A DNA stretch of 64,000 bases from Metridium senile (GCA_949775045.1 OX459101.1:13690347-13754346); one strand, 5' to 3'. Shown: positions 44,880 to 58,663, counted from the first letter of the stretch. The notes: generated by a model not told the origin, from the sequence alone. Numbers and translations are program-made.

Positions 44880-45280
44880 TTAATTGAAATAGGTGTATAC
44901 ATGTACAGTCAAACAACTAGTTTTATCTAATACATCACAATCACTGAACGATGAAATGACAATAGTTTGAGTGTAGAAGTCGAAGAACTTGACTGTTTTG
45001 TACCCTAACAAAGTTACTAATATCAAATAGGGAAAACAGAAAATACTTCCTTGAATTAAAAATAACAAAAGAAGCAAGGTACTTAGCATTATTATTATGA
45101 CAGAAGTGATCATCTTTGAGAAGGCGGCCTTACTTTGAGACTCACATGGTTGAGTGTAAACACAAGTCGCTAGTCTTGTATCTTCTTCGCTTGAAATGCT
45201 TGCAATCGTCGTTTTTTCTTCGGTAGACCTTTGTTCACATTGTGTAGTTGAGCTCTTTGTGGTTTTAGAGTTTGTATAAG
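44880..45280 (-). CDS. Possible last exon of a membrane protein
   Basis: After a good acceptor (ATATTTCAG at 45,281-45,289) an open frame of about 133 codons runs to a stop at 44880. It begins with a Ser/Thr-rich segment (TTKSSTTQCEQRSTEEKTT), has cysteines, and then a long hydrophobic stretch (about 35 residues from SVIIIMLSTLLLLLFLIQGS), which could be a membrane anchor, and a short tail. No upstream exons or family are recognised. It could be noncoding. Confidence 0.3.
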
Positions 45281-45980
45281 CTGAAATATAAGTCTCTTTT
45301 GAATAGATAGGTAGCTAGTTTGATAGATAGTTCACGATAAGTTTCACGATAGGCATTTTCATAGGCAGTTTCACGATAGATTGACGGTATCTCTCAAAAT
45401 GGCCTTTCCGAAAACTCTCGACATCTTTTAGTGTGGCCATACCGCGAATGGTGTGTGGATTTGTAAGTGATTTGAGCGTATTTAAAGACGTAGAATCCAT
45501 AGTTTTGATAGCAAAGCAGCCAACAACGCACAAGGTCAACCACAGGCTTCCCACACTATCAATTTGTGGTTTTGGGCTTCCTGTGGTATTTTACGGCTCT
45601 TTCGAAGTTCAATATGGATAACGTTCAAATATGGTCCAGTTTGAAATCTCTTCTTTAGTCAGTAATATTTTTCTTTTCCATAATAAAAGATTATCAGTTT
45701 ATGAACGTTTCTGTGTGGTTTTCTTGGGTTTTGGTGGCCATTTAAGGAGGTTTTGAGGATGGCGAATTTCAACGATCATCGGCGTGTCAATAAAATTACA
45801 CAAGGTAGGCAGCTCTCGACCCAGCGGACCCCAATCACCTCTAAATATCACCCGAAAATCCACTCTTTACCTGTGACTACAAAACTCAGCTTTTGATACA
45901 GTACAAAGTAGATATAAAAGAACAACATACCAAAATGTCAAACGAATCGATCAATTTTTTTCTCATAGAAAGTTCTGCTA

Positions 45981-46939
45981 TTCGCCATTCCTAAGTTGCG
46001 CAAAGGATTGGGTCGAGTTGTCATCGCAAAGCATTTTGGGGCTGTTCTTGGAGACGCTACCAAAACATTGCCTTTAAAGACCGCTAAACTTTCGAGTGAA
46101 TGTTGAAATACTGAGACGAAAAACGATCATTTTAAGTCAGAAAAACAAGATATTCCTTGAGTAGAACCACCAAAGCCATTACAGCTGTGTTCGAAAGCTA
46201 TTTTGAAACGCTGGCGTTCGCGTAGAAGTGCAAAATTATCCGGTATTCGAACGAGCTAATTCGAAGGTGAGGTTGACAGTTTGAAACGGTCTTGCTTCGA
46301 CATATCTTTCATATTTTGCTCGTTTTGTTGAGATAAGATGTGAACTTTTGTCTATATTTTTTTTAAAGTCAATTACTTTATAGTCTGGCGACAACTTAAA
46401 AGGATAGTTCGTCGATCATTCAGTTGGAAATGTTGCGAAAGCACTGCTTTCTTTGGTGATTACAACGTTTGTGTTCCTTCTTTCGTGATGAATTCCACCA
46501 TCAGGATTGACGATATGATCTCCTTATCTAAGTTGTTGTCTATATTGACTCTAAAAAACATCATTACAAGCAAAATTTGATGTATGATTGCAATAAAACT
46601 GGCAAAAATATGACTGATTTCGTCGATACCTAGACAGTAAACTACCGCTTTCAAACAACCTCACATTCGAATAACTCGTTCGATTACCGAATAATTTTGC
46701 ACTTCTACTCAAACGCCAGCGTTTCAAAATAGCTTCCGAGTACATCTGTAAAGGCTATGGTGGTTCTGCTCAAGGAATATCTTGTTTTTCTGACTTAAAA
46801 ATATCGTTTTTCGTCTCAGTATTTCATAAGGTTTAGCAGTCTTAAGCGGCAATGTTTTGGTGGCGTCCTCAAAAACAGCCCCAAACTGCTTTGCGATGAC
46901 AACTCGACCCAATCCCTTGCGCAACTTAAGAATGGCGAA
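45981..46939. mobile_element. 959-bp foldback element with TA duplication, nested in the 3.4-kb element
   Basis: TTCGCCATTCCTAAGTTGCG and its inverted copy bound the insert; TA flanks both sides (45979-45980 and 46940-46941). Arms are about 300 bp. The short frames on both strands mirror each other. It interrupts the left arm of the 3.4-kb foldback, so it is the younger of the two. Confidence 0.75.
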
Positions 46940-47193
46940 TATACTATGCTCTGACAATCGAGAGCGACCAAGCGCTAACAAAACAACAACTTGCCCCCCT
47001 CCCCCACACTTGAAACATGGCTCGAATATAGAGCTATTTTTGATAAATAAAAGCGACTTTCTTTATCCAAAAGAAAAATATTCTTCCACTAACCAAATAT
47101 ACTTATTTTGCATTTTGTGTTTAGAAGTTCCAATTTTTAACTCGTGGATCGAAGATCCTCGAGTTATTGGGATGGGGCTTTTGAACCGGAAGT

Positions 47194-47235
47194 GTCACTC
47201 ACTCGCTCACTCACTCGCTCACTCACTCACTCACT
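47194..47235. repeat. CACT/CGCT tetranucleotide repeat
   Basis: TCACTCACTCGC units in about 40 bp, after CTTTTGAACCGGAAGTG. It lies in the loop of the 3.4-kb foldback element. Confidence 0.8.
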
Positions 47236-48967
47236 AGACCGTCAGTGTAAACTTTTGAGCCCCAAGATCTCGGTCAGCGTACTTCGAGCACATGGATATT
47301 TGATTCGTCTGAAGGAATGATTTTTCGGTCAAAGTAATCGCGAATACTCTCATATTTTATGTGCTCACGCCACACGATTCGCATGCGCAGTAGAATTACA
47401 CATAAGTTTATGTCCAATGTTTTCGGAAATGGTCACTGTGAATTTTACTAAAGATCATGCAATTTACGAGCGAACTAAGCGAGCCAACTTATTATGATCA
47501 AATTTATCGAGATATCTTCCCTGCTATAAACAGAAGCTACTTTTTATCCATCCTTTCATAAAGCTATGGAATGGATTTACAACCAGTTACAAAGGACGAA
47601 GCTGTTATTACTGGATATTTAACAGTATTGCCGGTAAGCATTCTTCGAGAGTACGATACACACTAGAAGTGAAGACAACAACAGTATAATAGTTTAGTGA
47701 TGTTGTAGGGTAAATATATTGCTTATTGTAATTATTTCTTTTATATTTTTGATTAAAGTAACCAGTTTATCTGTCAATAGTTTAATTTTATTGACTACTA
47801 TTAATTCGTACAAATTCGAACGGCGATTGAAACAGGCGATTCTCGAGCTCTTAGCTTCTTGCACAGAACAACAAACTTATTCGCAAAACTTAAATCGCTT
47901 CACCCTATTATCTAGCAGTTCAACTTAACGATCTATGTATATGTAGATGAAAGTAATATTTCTTTCTTTACAATATGTGAGATAACGTGATCGGTTTTAA
48001 ACCTCCAGGTTGACCTCGACAACAACAAATAAACAGCTAAAACGGCCTCTCTAAAAACTACACCCAACAGCCCAAATCGCCTCAAATATAACACCAATTG
48101 CTTCAAAGACTATCTATTTTGCTTTTTCTGGTGTTTATTTTGCAAGAACAACATAATAACACTGTTTCTTAGACACTCTTTGAACTCGCATGTATCTCTG
48201 CACGAACCGAAGATCGAACCAGGTAAATATCAGACTTGTCAGCGGATCACGGACTGAGGGAACGACGGACTGTAAGGGAAACGGACGACAACCAAAAAAA
48301 TACAAATAAAACAACAACATTGAATACTTATTTTTCGCTTCAAATCAACTCAAGCTAATCCGAGAAAATAATTACATAATGTTCTAATTATGATCCACGA
48401 GTTGGCCATAGGTGGCCTTTGATTACGTTATGTAATTAAGTGTTGGGGAGGGGGGCAAGTTGTTGTTTTGTTAGTGCTTGGTCGCTCTCGATTGTCAGAG
48501 CATAGGGAGAAGGCACATTTCGAACGTTTAGCAGAACTTTCTATAGGAAAAAAATTGATCGATTCGTTTGAAATTTTGGTATGTTGTTCTTGTATATCTA
48601 CTTTGTACTGTATCAAAAGCTGAGTTTTGTAGTCACAGGTAAAGAGTGGATTTTCGGGTGATATTTAGAGGTGATTGGAGTCCGCTGGGTCGAGAGCTGC
48701 CTACCTTTTTTTGACACGCCGATGATTGTTGAAATTCGCCATCCTCAAAACCTCCTTAAATGGCCACCAAAACCCAAGAAAACCACACAGAAACGTTCAT
48801 AAACTGATAATCTTTTATTATGGAAAAGAAAAATATTACTGACTAAAGAAGAGATTTCAAACTGGACCATATTTGAATGTTATCCATATTGAACTTCGAA
48901 AGAGCCGTTAAGTACCACAGGAAGCCCAAAACCACAAATTGATAGTGTGGGAAGCCTGTGGGTCAAC

Positions 48968-50620
48968 AGTGTAGCTTTGTGTAGCTAGTTTGACCACGTG
49001 CTAATGTCGCAAAGAATCCTGGGTGTTATCGCCTCGATTTCAAAATCTTCGACGTGGAAATGAAAGACAGACGTACGGCGTTGCATTTTAAGACTCGTGC
49101 CGGCCATAGGCCTGGGCACGAGTAATAACTACATTATTTTATATATTTTACAAAAACTAACTGACTTTCTAGCTTCCTAATGAATGTGAATTGCCAGGAT
49201 CCTCCTTATTTGACAACTAACATGAAACTCGTTTAGCTTGATGGTTGTTCAGTAAAACCATATTCACACAATGCCGGTAATTTTGTGTTTGTTAAGTTTG
49301 GATTTTTATTGAAATTATGTACTTTAAAACATGGTCGACCTAAGAGATGTGCTAGCCAAGGATTGAAACAGGTAAACCTTTAACAAAAGTGAAAAAAGAA
49401 ATTTCATCGTCGTATGTGGCCAACAGAGGATTTGTGTCATGTATCGTGAAGAATAAAACAATGAAGAGAATGGACACTATTTAACTTGGCAAAAAAGTCT
49501 GCAAATTCAGTTGAAGACTTCAATATGGATAAATGCGGTATAAAAAACGACAACGGCTGTTTTGCATCAAAATCAAGATTTGTAAAATGAATTAGGTAAA
49601 ATATCAAGGTTAGTGCGATTATTTAATCAATTATTAAACGTTTTTGGCAAAGACTTCCTTTTTTTGTCTTGGATATTTTGCGATAAACTGCAGAGCGTTG
49701 CATCCGTATCTTGCCGAGTTCAAAACCAGTTTAACAGTGAACAGGGACGGAACTCGAGAAAATATGGATCCATATTTTCGAGTTCTCTTCTACTTATAAA
49801 ATAAAATATCGAAACTATGGTCGTCTATCAAATCTATATATATCAGAATGTTTGAACATATACAAAAAAGCAATAATTAATAAGAAAATAAACATAGAGA
49901 GTATTGATTTTCAAAAATCAAATCAAGGCCAAATTATGCCTTATGCTTCAAACAAAATCAATAATGATAAAGGGGAGTCTTGAAAGCGACTAGTACCCAG
50001 TTTCACTCGACAAAACGAATAGACTGCATTTATTATTCTTACAATTTAGAATTAAAAATAAAATATTCATTGAAATTTTGAAATGCTACAACTCTATACA
50101 CATGTAGGGGTTAATTGGCATAGAATTATGCTTCTAGGGTTCACTTATACCCATATTTTGAAAATAATAGACTAACCTTAGATCTATCGCCGGTTTGATA
50201 TAACGTAATGCTTTTCCTTGCAGGATACGTTCGCATTCTCTAGACTGCTTTGAGTAGGTACTTTTGAGCAAAATTACCGCAAATTATTGCAAATACCTAC
50301 TTATACTATATCTTATAACTCTATAACCGATAAGGTGACCCCAATATTTTTTCACCTTTTTTGACTTGACTAACAATGATCTATAAATAACAGGATTTAT
50401 AAAAAAATCATTGAATAAATTCAAGTATCCGAAACTAACATAATACTTACGTCTTCAAACCAGTTTTAAAGTTATGGTACGACCCAGCTTCACGTACATA
50501 TAATAGGAGCTTGTTCCATAATCTTGGCCCGGATGCGGAAACGTCTCTCACCATAGTTTTTTGTGTTAGTTCTCGGGATGCTCTGGAGTCTTTACCCATT
50601 GCAATTGGAACTCAAAGCGA
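48968..50620. other. 1.65 kb without recognised gene
   Basis: Nothing coding was recognised. A near-perfect palindrome around ATATGGATCCATAT lies at 49,751-49,786. Composition is AT-rich and short frames are unsupported. Confidence 0.4.
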
Positions 50621-50622
50621 GA

Positions 50623-53600
50623 GTCAATCAATCAATCAATCTTTATTTAGTACCAATATTTTACAATAACAATAATAATAATATGATAGTAAACACTGCT
50701 TTTGTGGTGCATGCCAGCTGTAGTAGCTTTGGACTAGTCGAGACAGCTGGCATATTCCTAGTTATTTAAACAAATTAAGTCATGGAAGTTTGACGTTTTA
50801 AGGAGAAAAAAGAATAAATATATCAATAAGTACATATTTAATTAAAAGTGAAGTAATTTAACAAAAAAAGAGGAAACAAACGAAAACTTGTTTTAGGATT
50901 GTTTATCGATGGTATATGTTATATATAATTTGTAAGATATTTGCAAGATATGAAGGTTTCATGCATTTGTCAGAGATAATCAAATTCAGAATAAAATACT
51001 TATATAGCCGTATCATCATTATAATGTCTTAGCATAGCGTCTTTCAATTTTTTCTTGAACAATGTTTTGCTAAGATTTTTAAGTTCCTCATCTATTGAAT
51101 TCCACACCTTTGCCCCGTTGAATCTTATATTAAATTTCCCATAGTTAGTTCTTGCATAAGGGTGAGAGATTGATGATTTAGATGCAAGTCTTGTATTATA
51201 TTTATGAATCTTAGAAATCTGAATAAAAAATGAGTCAAATAGCTTTGGTAGTTTGCTGTTGTGATAATCATGCATAAACATTGCATTGTAATAATAGATG
51301 AGGTCCTCAAGTTTTAATATACTTAATTTATTAAAGAGAGGATCTGTATGATCATCATACTTGGAATGTGTTATGATTCTTATTGCTTTCTTTTGTAAGA
51401 TAAAGAGGGGTTTAATTGTGGTTGAATATGTGTTACCCCATGCTATAACACCATATGTAAAAAAGGGATATACAAGAGAATAGTAGATATTATTGAGTAT
51501 TTCAGAGTTGGTGAAATGTCTTAGTTTAGAAAGAGCTCCAATATTACGTTTTATCTTATTAGTTAAATATGATATCTGGTCTTTCCAGTTTAAATGGGAA
51601 TCAATGATAACTCCAAGATACTTAGTGCTTGGAGCTATACTTAGATTTCCCCCATTTATTATTATATTAATCTGATATTGTAGCTTTTTCTGTGGGGGAT
51701 GGAGAACTACTATATTTGATTTATCTATGTTCAGTACAAGCTTGTTTGAACAAAGCCAGCTATGAATGGATATTAATTCGTTATTTACTACTTTTTCTAG
51801 CTCTATTAAGCTTTTGTTTGCATAAAAGAGATTTGAATCGTCTGCAAAAATATGAAAATCGAGTGTTTGTGATGAGTTGGAAAAGTCATTAATATATAGT
51901 AGGAACAGAAGAGGTCCTAGAATTGATCCCTGGGGTTATCCACAAGTAATTTCTAAGAAATCTGATTTTGTATTACCTATAATAACATTTTGTCTCCTAT
52001 TACTTAGGTAGGATTCAAACCATTTCTTTGCTATACCTCTTATTCCATAAAATTCCAATTTCTGTAATAATATCTCATGGTTCACAGTGTCAAAGGCTTT
52101 GCTAAGGTCGAGAAAAACTCCGGAAGCATACATGCCACTATCAATAGTTTTTTGAATTTTGTCAGTAATTAGAAGTATGGCCATTTCTGCTGAGTGTTGA
52201 CGTCTAAAGCCAAGCTGCTTTTCATATATCAAGTTATGTTTATTAATAAAACTTATTAGTCTTTTATACATGAGTTTTTCAAGTATACGATTAAAGATAG
52301 ATAGCAAAGAAATTGGTCTGTAATTATCAAGGTTTAATTTTGATCCTTTCTTAAATATCGGAATGACTGAGGCCATCTTTAACTTATCTGGAACTATGCC
52401 ACATGATAGCGAAAGATTGAAAATGGATTGTAGAGGCTTAGAAATTGCTTTTGGTATTAATTTTAAAGCAAAAACTGGTATGCTGTATGGTCCAACGGCT
52501 TTTGAGGGATTTAATCGATCTATTTCCTCTTCTATTTCTGTTGTTGAAACGTGGTAAATATGGAAAGAATCAAGAAGTCTTGAGGACATAAAGCTCATAG
52601 CAGATTTATTTGCTTCTGGAATTGACGAAGTTAATTTCTGACTAATATTGATGAAATGTTTATTAAAGGCATTAGCAATGGAATTTGCAATCAGCTAATT
52701 CAGAACCATTTACCAGGATTTTTGAGGGTATGTTGTTGCTTAGTGGTTTTAGTGAAATTATACTTCTAATTCCTTTCCATATATTCTTTGTATTTGTTTG
52801 ATTTGCTCTAAAATATTTATTATAATAATTTGTTTTACTTTTGGTTGTTAATTTTTTAATAATATTGCGATAGTACTTAAATTTTTCGTGATAATAGCTA
52901 GATTTTGTTTGAATAAATTTTTTGTATAAGTTGTTTTTCATTTTGATTGATTTCCTAATTCCCGGAGTAATCCATGGTTTAGATAAAGCTTTTATAGACT
53001 TTTTGCTTAAGGTATCAGGACTGGTTATGGACCCCTATGTGCGCGACTTCAAATTGTGCTCAAACTTTACAATATTTTGTTATAAAAGTATATATTATCT
53101 GATAGGTGTATAAATGTAGTTTTAGGAAATGTTTTCGAATTGTCCATAACTTAAATTGCGAAAAAGATATGTAGAGTTTAATGCGATTTGAGTGTTCTTT
53201 GTTTGAAAAATCACAGCCCTTTACAAATTACCGTCACGTCAATAACAAACACGTCTTTGCACGTTAGAGAAGTTAATCCTCAAAACGGTGCCTGGGATTT
53301 TTCATATCTATCTTAGATCAGTTGCTACGAGATCTCAAACATCGACAATCGATATTTTAATGTATTTTCTTACTAATGAAGTGATATCTTTTTAACAAAA
53401 TAAAAAATAAGAAATCGCAGACACCGTCCCACGCTTGAAACATCGTTTTACAATATTGCGAAGTTTAGTTGCAATCTGTCAAAATTTGAGCGAATGATAG
53501 TCGTTTAAAAATGAAAATTTGAGGCTAAAAAGTTACCGAGAAAAACACGTTTATAAGTTTCGGGCCAGGGAGCCGCTGAGTGTTTACACAGACACTTCAT

Positions 53601-55265
53601 CTGTCAATGAGTTGTCATCTTGCCTGTTCTGTATCATATACCGTAGGCTATTATTAGTGTAATAGGATGCTATTCCAGTCACTCGTTCTCTGGTGTATTG
53701 AAACCCATGTTTCTAGTCGATGTCGTTAATGACTTTATGATGCATTTCGCCTATAATATTAGTTGACACTCACTGAAATCCTAACATACGATTTTACAAA
53801 TTCAACTAGAGAAACAAACTATGCCTAGAGGAAACCGTTCGAGTGTGAATGGCGAAGCTGTGGCCGATGCAAACACACAACCAGAGCCGCTACGGCGACC
53901 TAGAGAAATTGTTATTCAACATTACAAATGAGGGAATTGGGGCCGGGTAATTATGATCGTATTTTAATGTCAATACCTTTGTAACAACGCACAGATAACA
54001 ATGCTACTTTTGCCGCTTACTTCCCGTAGAATACTGAATATTTGACGTTCTAACTTCGGCCCTAACTTCTAGATTTGATTTCGAAGTGTTTGTATTAAAA
54101 CCTCGAAGCAAGCACTTAACTACAATATGCAGCACTTTGTGTAGAATCCTCTGACCTTTGTACGTGTTTCCTGAGCATATAATACGAGCCTCGATCCCTT
54201 TCGCCGAGAGATTTTCGTCGTTCGAGCGGGAAAGGTTTCTTTGGTTTTGGCGATATAAACAAAGAAGACGATCTGCGCTTTCGAGAAGCCAATAAAGAAT
54301 CGTAATGGACTATACGAGAATCTATACCATGAATATGACAGAGATTATTAAAAGTTTTTCGATTTTCGCGTAGAAGCCGTATTTGAGTAAGATTCTTGTG
54401 CACGACGATTCACGTATGAAATCACATGGGGCTCATATTGTTGCCTGGCAATTAGCTTACGATGACAGATAGCTAATTAGCTGTTGACATGATAGTTCCG
54501 GTGAAATGTTGATCACGAATTTTATTATCAGCAATTTAGCGAAATTGGAAAGTAAAAACGGCATTTTTTTTAAAGAATATGTTAGATAATATCACAATCT
54601 AACTTATCGAAGAAGAAAAAAAATTTGAGCAGAGAGTTGTCCATAACCAGTCCTGATACCTTAAAGGTTTTAGAGGTATATGTTTGTCTACGACTAGCGA
54701 TAATTTGGAATAAAATAAAGTAAATTTAGAATTAATATCAGTATTTTCATCATCATTCCAATTTATAGATTGGATTTCAGATAAGAACTCTGCTTTATTA
54801 AATTTACCGTAATCTCTACGATAAAGATTAAACTTTTTTGGCATAGTTGAAAATTTGTTAATGATTAGAAAATTAGGCAAGTGATCGCTAATGTCATAAA
54901 TAATATTTCCACTGATTGTGTGGTGAGCTAGGGAATTAAAAAATATATTGTCTACGAGGGTAGCCGAGTGATTTGTTATTCGCGTCGGCTGAAGTATATG
55001 AGGGAAAAAGAAATTTGACCCAAGATTATTGAGAAATTCGTCTGTAGCACTATGGGATTCTGCATTCAGAAGTTTGATGTTAAAATCTCCCATTATTAGA
55101 AAGTATTTATTAGTTCTGTTTAATTTGTCTGCAGTACTATTTAGGTAATCCATAAAGTTATCCATATTACTATTTGGGTGCCTATTGACTACACCGCAAA
55201 TAATATGGAGTGTGGGAGTATAAGCGCAACAGTCAAGTAGGTTGGACTTCCATGCAATGATTTGT
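50623..55265 (-). mobile_element. 5'-truncated CR1/L2-like LINE, split by a TTAA transposon
   Basis: On the minus strand: the C-terminal half of the AP-endonuclease (FLIMGDFNIKLLN, SATLVDNIFF, ISDHLP; 55,260-54,665), then RT (NPSKAVGPYSIP, DNYRPISLLSIFNRILEKLM, FLDLSKAFDTVNHE; 52,598-51,936). A stop replaces the residue before PQGSILGPLLFLLYIND near 51,930. IFADDSNLF and YLGVIIDSHLNWKDQ follow, and a C-terminal ARTNYGKFNIRFNGAKVWNS segment ends at 51000. The 3' tail is (GATT)n at 50,623-50,641. A frame break lies between 52,600 and 52,940. Dead copy. Confidence 0.88.
53011..54660. mobile_element. 1,650-bp TTAA-flanked DNA transposon inserted in the LINE
   Basis: A 22-bp exact TIR (GGTATCAGGACTGGTTATGG plus AC) bounds it, with TTAA at 53007-53010 and 54661-54664. 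Removing it rejoins the LINE frame at a single TTAA, which proves the insertion. The interior has only short frames (36 codons at 53,821; 95 codons on the minus strand at 54,403-54,116, basic, unrecognised), so it is probably non-autonomous. piggyBac and Kolobok are the known TTAA users; the GG end is not the usual piggyBac CCC. Confidence 0.9.
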
Positions 55266-55840
55266 ATATAAGGAAGAGCAGTTTGTATTCAGTTCGAGCC
55301 TGAATTGGTAGCCAATGAAGCTTCTTAAACACTTAAATACATTGTGACATCTTCACCATGTCGGGGCGGTCCTGGGGGCTGAATTTAAGACACCATTACC
55401 AGAAATCACGGACATATGACGTCATGGCATTAGTTTTCCCATGCGAAGGACATTTAAAAATGACCGATAAGCACAAAAGAAATGTATTAAAATTATGAAA
55501 AATAAAAGCTTTGGATTCTTCGATCGATTCCGACCTCTCAATTTAAAGTATAGCTCTAACAACATATTTTGTAAACATTTTTGCATCGTTGAAAGTCATC
55601 TACAGCACAGGGACCCCTAATCAATCATTAATTGTAAATCGATGAAATAAAAACTTGTGTTTTAGTGATTTTTTCGTCGCGCGCTTGATTGATGAAAAAT
55701 ACGTGGGATTCCTGTGTTCCACGTTGCTTGGTGACAAATGGCTGACGAATGGCAAAATTCAAAAACTTTTCTCGCGTAGCTCAGTTTTTAGGCCAATCTC
55801 TCTAGTTTTAGGGATGAAACTCTCAAGTACTCAAAATATG

Positions 55841-56236
55841 TGCAGTGCAACGTGGAAGTACCGGAAGTTATTATTTTTTTCTGCCATATGTGAACAAGAT
55901 GATGTCCGATGGACAATATAAACAACTTTGAAGACATCAAACGGTAAGTCGACACTGAAAGAGACCTTTTTATTATTTTTTTTGGTCTCATATATTATCA
56001 TTTGATAAATTGTAGGCTTTATGAAACTGTGTGAAAGGCAAATACATCTCATTTTTATAGTGATTTGATAACACTGTATCTCAAATTAAAGATTTCGCTA
56101 AATCCGAAACACCGCTGGAGCAAAGTCACCTTTCCGAAAAAGTTGTGAAGACATTTGATAATGTTTCGATCTAAAGTCAGAGAAGAATTTAAATGGGATC
56201 TTTACTTGACTTCCGGTACCTCCACGTCGCACTGCA
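55841..56236. mobile_element. 396-bp foldback MITE
   Basis: TGCAGTGCAACGTGGAAGTACCGGAAGT-like ends are inverted at 56,209-56,236. The loop has weak further pairing. Overlapping frames on both strands are not supported as genes. Confidence 0.6.
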
Positions 56237-56504
56237 GTTCGTAAAACTGATATTTGCGAAAAAAATGTTTTCATGAAATGTATTTTATAAAAAGTTAATA
56301 AATGGTATGTTTTTCCCTCTTTCAACATGTATGTGTCGTTTTATTTCCACTAGAAGCAATTTTTCCACTTGAAATAAGCGGTTTTATAGAAATTCCTAAT
56401 GCGGCGAGTTTCTTCCCAGGCATAGAACGTTTGACGACTGCATGGATCCATCGGTGCCGACATCTTAAATTTTGCCTCAGCTGACAGTCATTCTAAAATG
56501 ATAG

Positions 56505-56857
56505 CATTTTGATAATATACAAGGCTGCAAAAAACTACAAGATCCTACTTATTACCTACAAGGCCCTGAATGGCATAGCTCCAGACTACATCTCCAACCT
56601 ACTAACTCCTTATAAACCAGCTCGTTGTCTAAGATCCTCTGGGCAGAACTTACTATTTACACCGTATTCAAACACTGCAACTTATGGGGACAGGGCTTTT
56701 TCAATCTCAGCCCCTAAACTTTGGAACACATTGCCCCAAAACATTAGAAACGCTGATAACATCAACTCATTTAAATCAAAACTAAAAACTTTTCTTTTTC
56801 AATAATTTTTTTTTTTTTGTAAGAGCATTGAGCTTTGATAATGCTCCTAAAACATTG

Positions 56858-56945
<88 letters not shown>

Positions 56946-56950
56946 TTATT
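56505..56950 (+). pseudogene. LINE 3' fragment with (TTA)n tail
   Basis: The frame reads ILLITYKALNGIAPDYISNL, YGDRAFSISAPKLWNTLPQN and NSFKSKLKTFLF before a stop at 56,805. This is the C-terminal end of L2/Rex-like LINE ORF2. A 3' UTR and a TTA microsatellite of about 90 bp follow. It is a 5'-truncated insertion in the opposite orientation to the LINE upstream. Confidence 0.85.
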
Positions 56951-57158
56951 CTCCTTTTGTACAGATGTACAGATTTTTAATATTTAAAGCTTAGGAAAAA
57001 GCTGTTCTTGAACTTTTTTTTTATTTCTGTCACACGTCATTGAGCGTGCGCTCGGTGTTTTCACTTTCGATTATTAACCTTGTTCCTGGGGCTTTTTACC
57101 ATGAGGAGGAAAGACCCTGGCATCGGATGGATAAAACACCCGCTAATTCTGGGTGCAA

Positions 57159-57159
<1 letters not shown>

Positions 57160-57207
<48 letters not shown>

Positions 57208-57231
57208 GTCAGTCAGTCAGTCAGTCAGTCA

Positions 57232-57314
<83 letters not shown>
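57160..57314. repeat. Graded tetranucleotide array: AATC, then AGTC, then AGCC
   Basis: About 11 CAAT units, then about 7 CAGT units, then about 21 CAGC units follow without interruption. Each step is one transition. Two frames of repeated S-I-N-Q and A-S-Q-P residues are its translation. Confidence 0.95.
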
Positions 57315-57315
<1 letters not shown>

Positions 57316-57539
57316 ATTTATTAAAGTCATAACGTGGGATAAGGTCGCCCTTACATCCGAGCCAGAGGCTCATGTAAAAAACGTATGACAATTATATATG
57401 TATATTGAACTATACATACACCTTCCTGCAGTAAGGTTGTCATACAAAATAGAACATTTGTCACATAGAAAATAGAACATTTGGATTTAGTGCGAAATGA
57501 ATTAATTAAAAGACAAAAGAGAGAGTTCAGCTTAAGTGA

Positions 57540-57760
57540 TCTTCTGACTTGACTTGACTTGACTTGACTTTTGTTTATTCACACGTATAATTACATTTAC
57601 AATAATGATATAACAAATAGTAAAATATAACGATTACATTTTTTATAAAATGTACTATGTTTTGAGTTACAGATATAAGGAAAAAGAAAAACGTGTGTGG
57701 TGGCCAAAGTAGTTTAACACTTTCGAGTTGGCCGCCACCCAGGTAATAAATAATATATAT
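57540..57760 (-). mobile_element. Retroposon 3' end with (AAGTC)n tail
   Basis: Four CTTGA units at 57,546-57,568 followed by TTTTGTTTATTCACACG read, on the minus strand, as an AT-rich 3' end with a short-repeat tail. A hairpin GGTGGCC/GGCCGCC lies near 57,700-57,738. The element type is uncertain. Confidence 0.35.
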
Positions 57761-58663
57761 ACAAAATCATGTGATATGTGAAGACGTGATTGATCTACAG
57801 TTAATTTTTGATATGAGCGGTCATTTTTGTGACATGATCAGGTAAAGTTTAAATTGGGCTTTGGATTTGTTATAATATAATATTCTTTTGTACATGTCTT
57901 TTAATCAATTCCTATCGTACTAAATCCTAATATTCTATTTTCTTTATAACAAATGTATATTTTTGTATGACAACCTTACTGCAAGTAGGTGTATATAAAA
58001 TATATAAACATGGAAATATAAATAGTACTTAAATAGATAAAATTATTTCATTTAAATTAAATTTATAGTGAATATGATATATTAAGATAAACTTTTAAAA
58101 ATGTATAAATACGGACACAAACACACACACAAAAAAAGAGATAAAATAAGAAGAGTAATACTATAAAACTATATCAAATTAATAAGTAATATATCTCAAG
58201 TAATTAACTCCTAATATCCTATGATAAACTATAATACATTTACAGCAAGCTCTTAATTTGCTAAAATCGTATTCAGCTTCTTACGGAATTCAAGAATGGC
58301 ACCGGCCGGTTTTGAGAAACCAAAATAATGGCGGATCAATCCCGATTTTCGGACTCGTGGACTTTGAGGGCGAGAGGTATAATTTTTTAGTATAAACCAA
58401 CTAGTAGGTCAAACTTTGCCATATTTTAAAAGAAAAATACCATTTCAATCGTTTTATTTTGACAATTAAATGATAGATAAGCGAAAGTGAAAATACCGAG
58501 CGCGCGCTCGATGGCGTCAACATCGAAATTCTCAACTGTTTTTGTCATTATTTTTAGCATAATTTTAAATAACCTACCGGTTAATATAACAAAATATGAC
58601 GAAAATCTCGATCAATGAGCGCGCCGGATTTATTATATTCACTTGTAAAAAAATACTAATTAA

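Larger units (their letters stand above)
45541..48960. mobile_element. 3.4-kb foldback transposon, CACAGG family
   Basis: Ends CACAGGCTTCCC and inverted counterpart are flanked by the 7-bp duplication GGTCAAC (45534-45540, 48961-48967). The left arm is 45541-45978 plus 46942-47012, interrupted by another element; the right arm is about 48438-48960. Each arm also carries an inward-facing family end (GGGCTTCCTGTG at 45,574). The loop (47,013-48,437) has a CACT microsatellite and no recognised gene. Confidence 0.85.
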
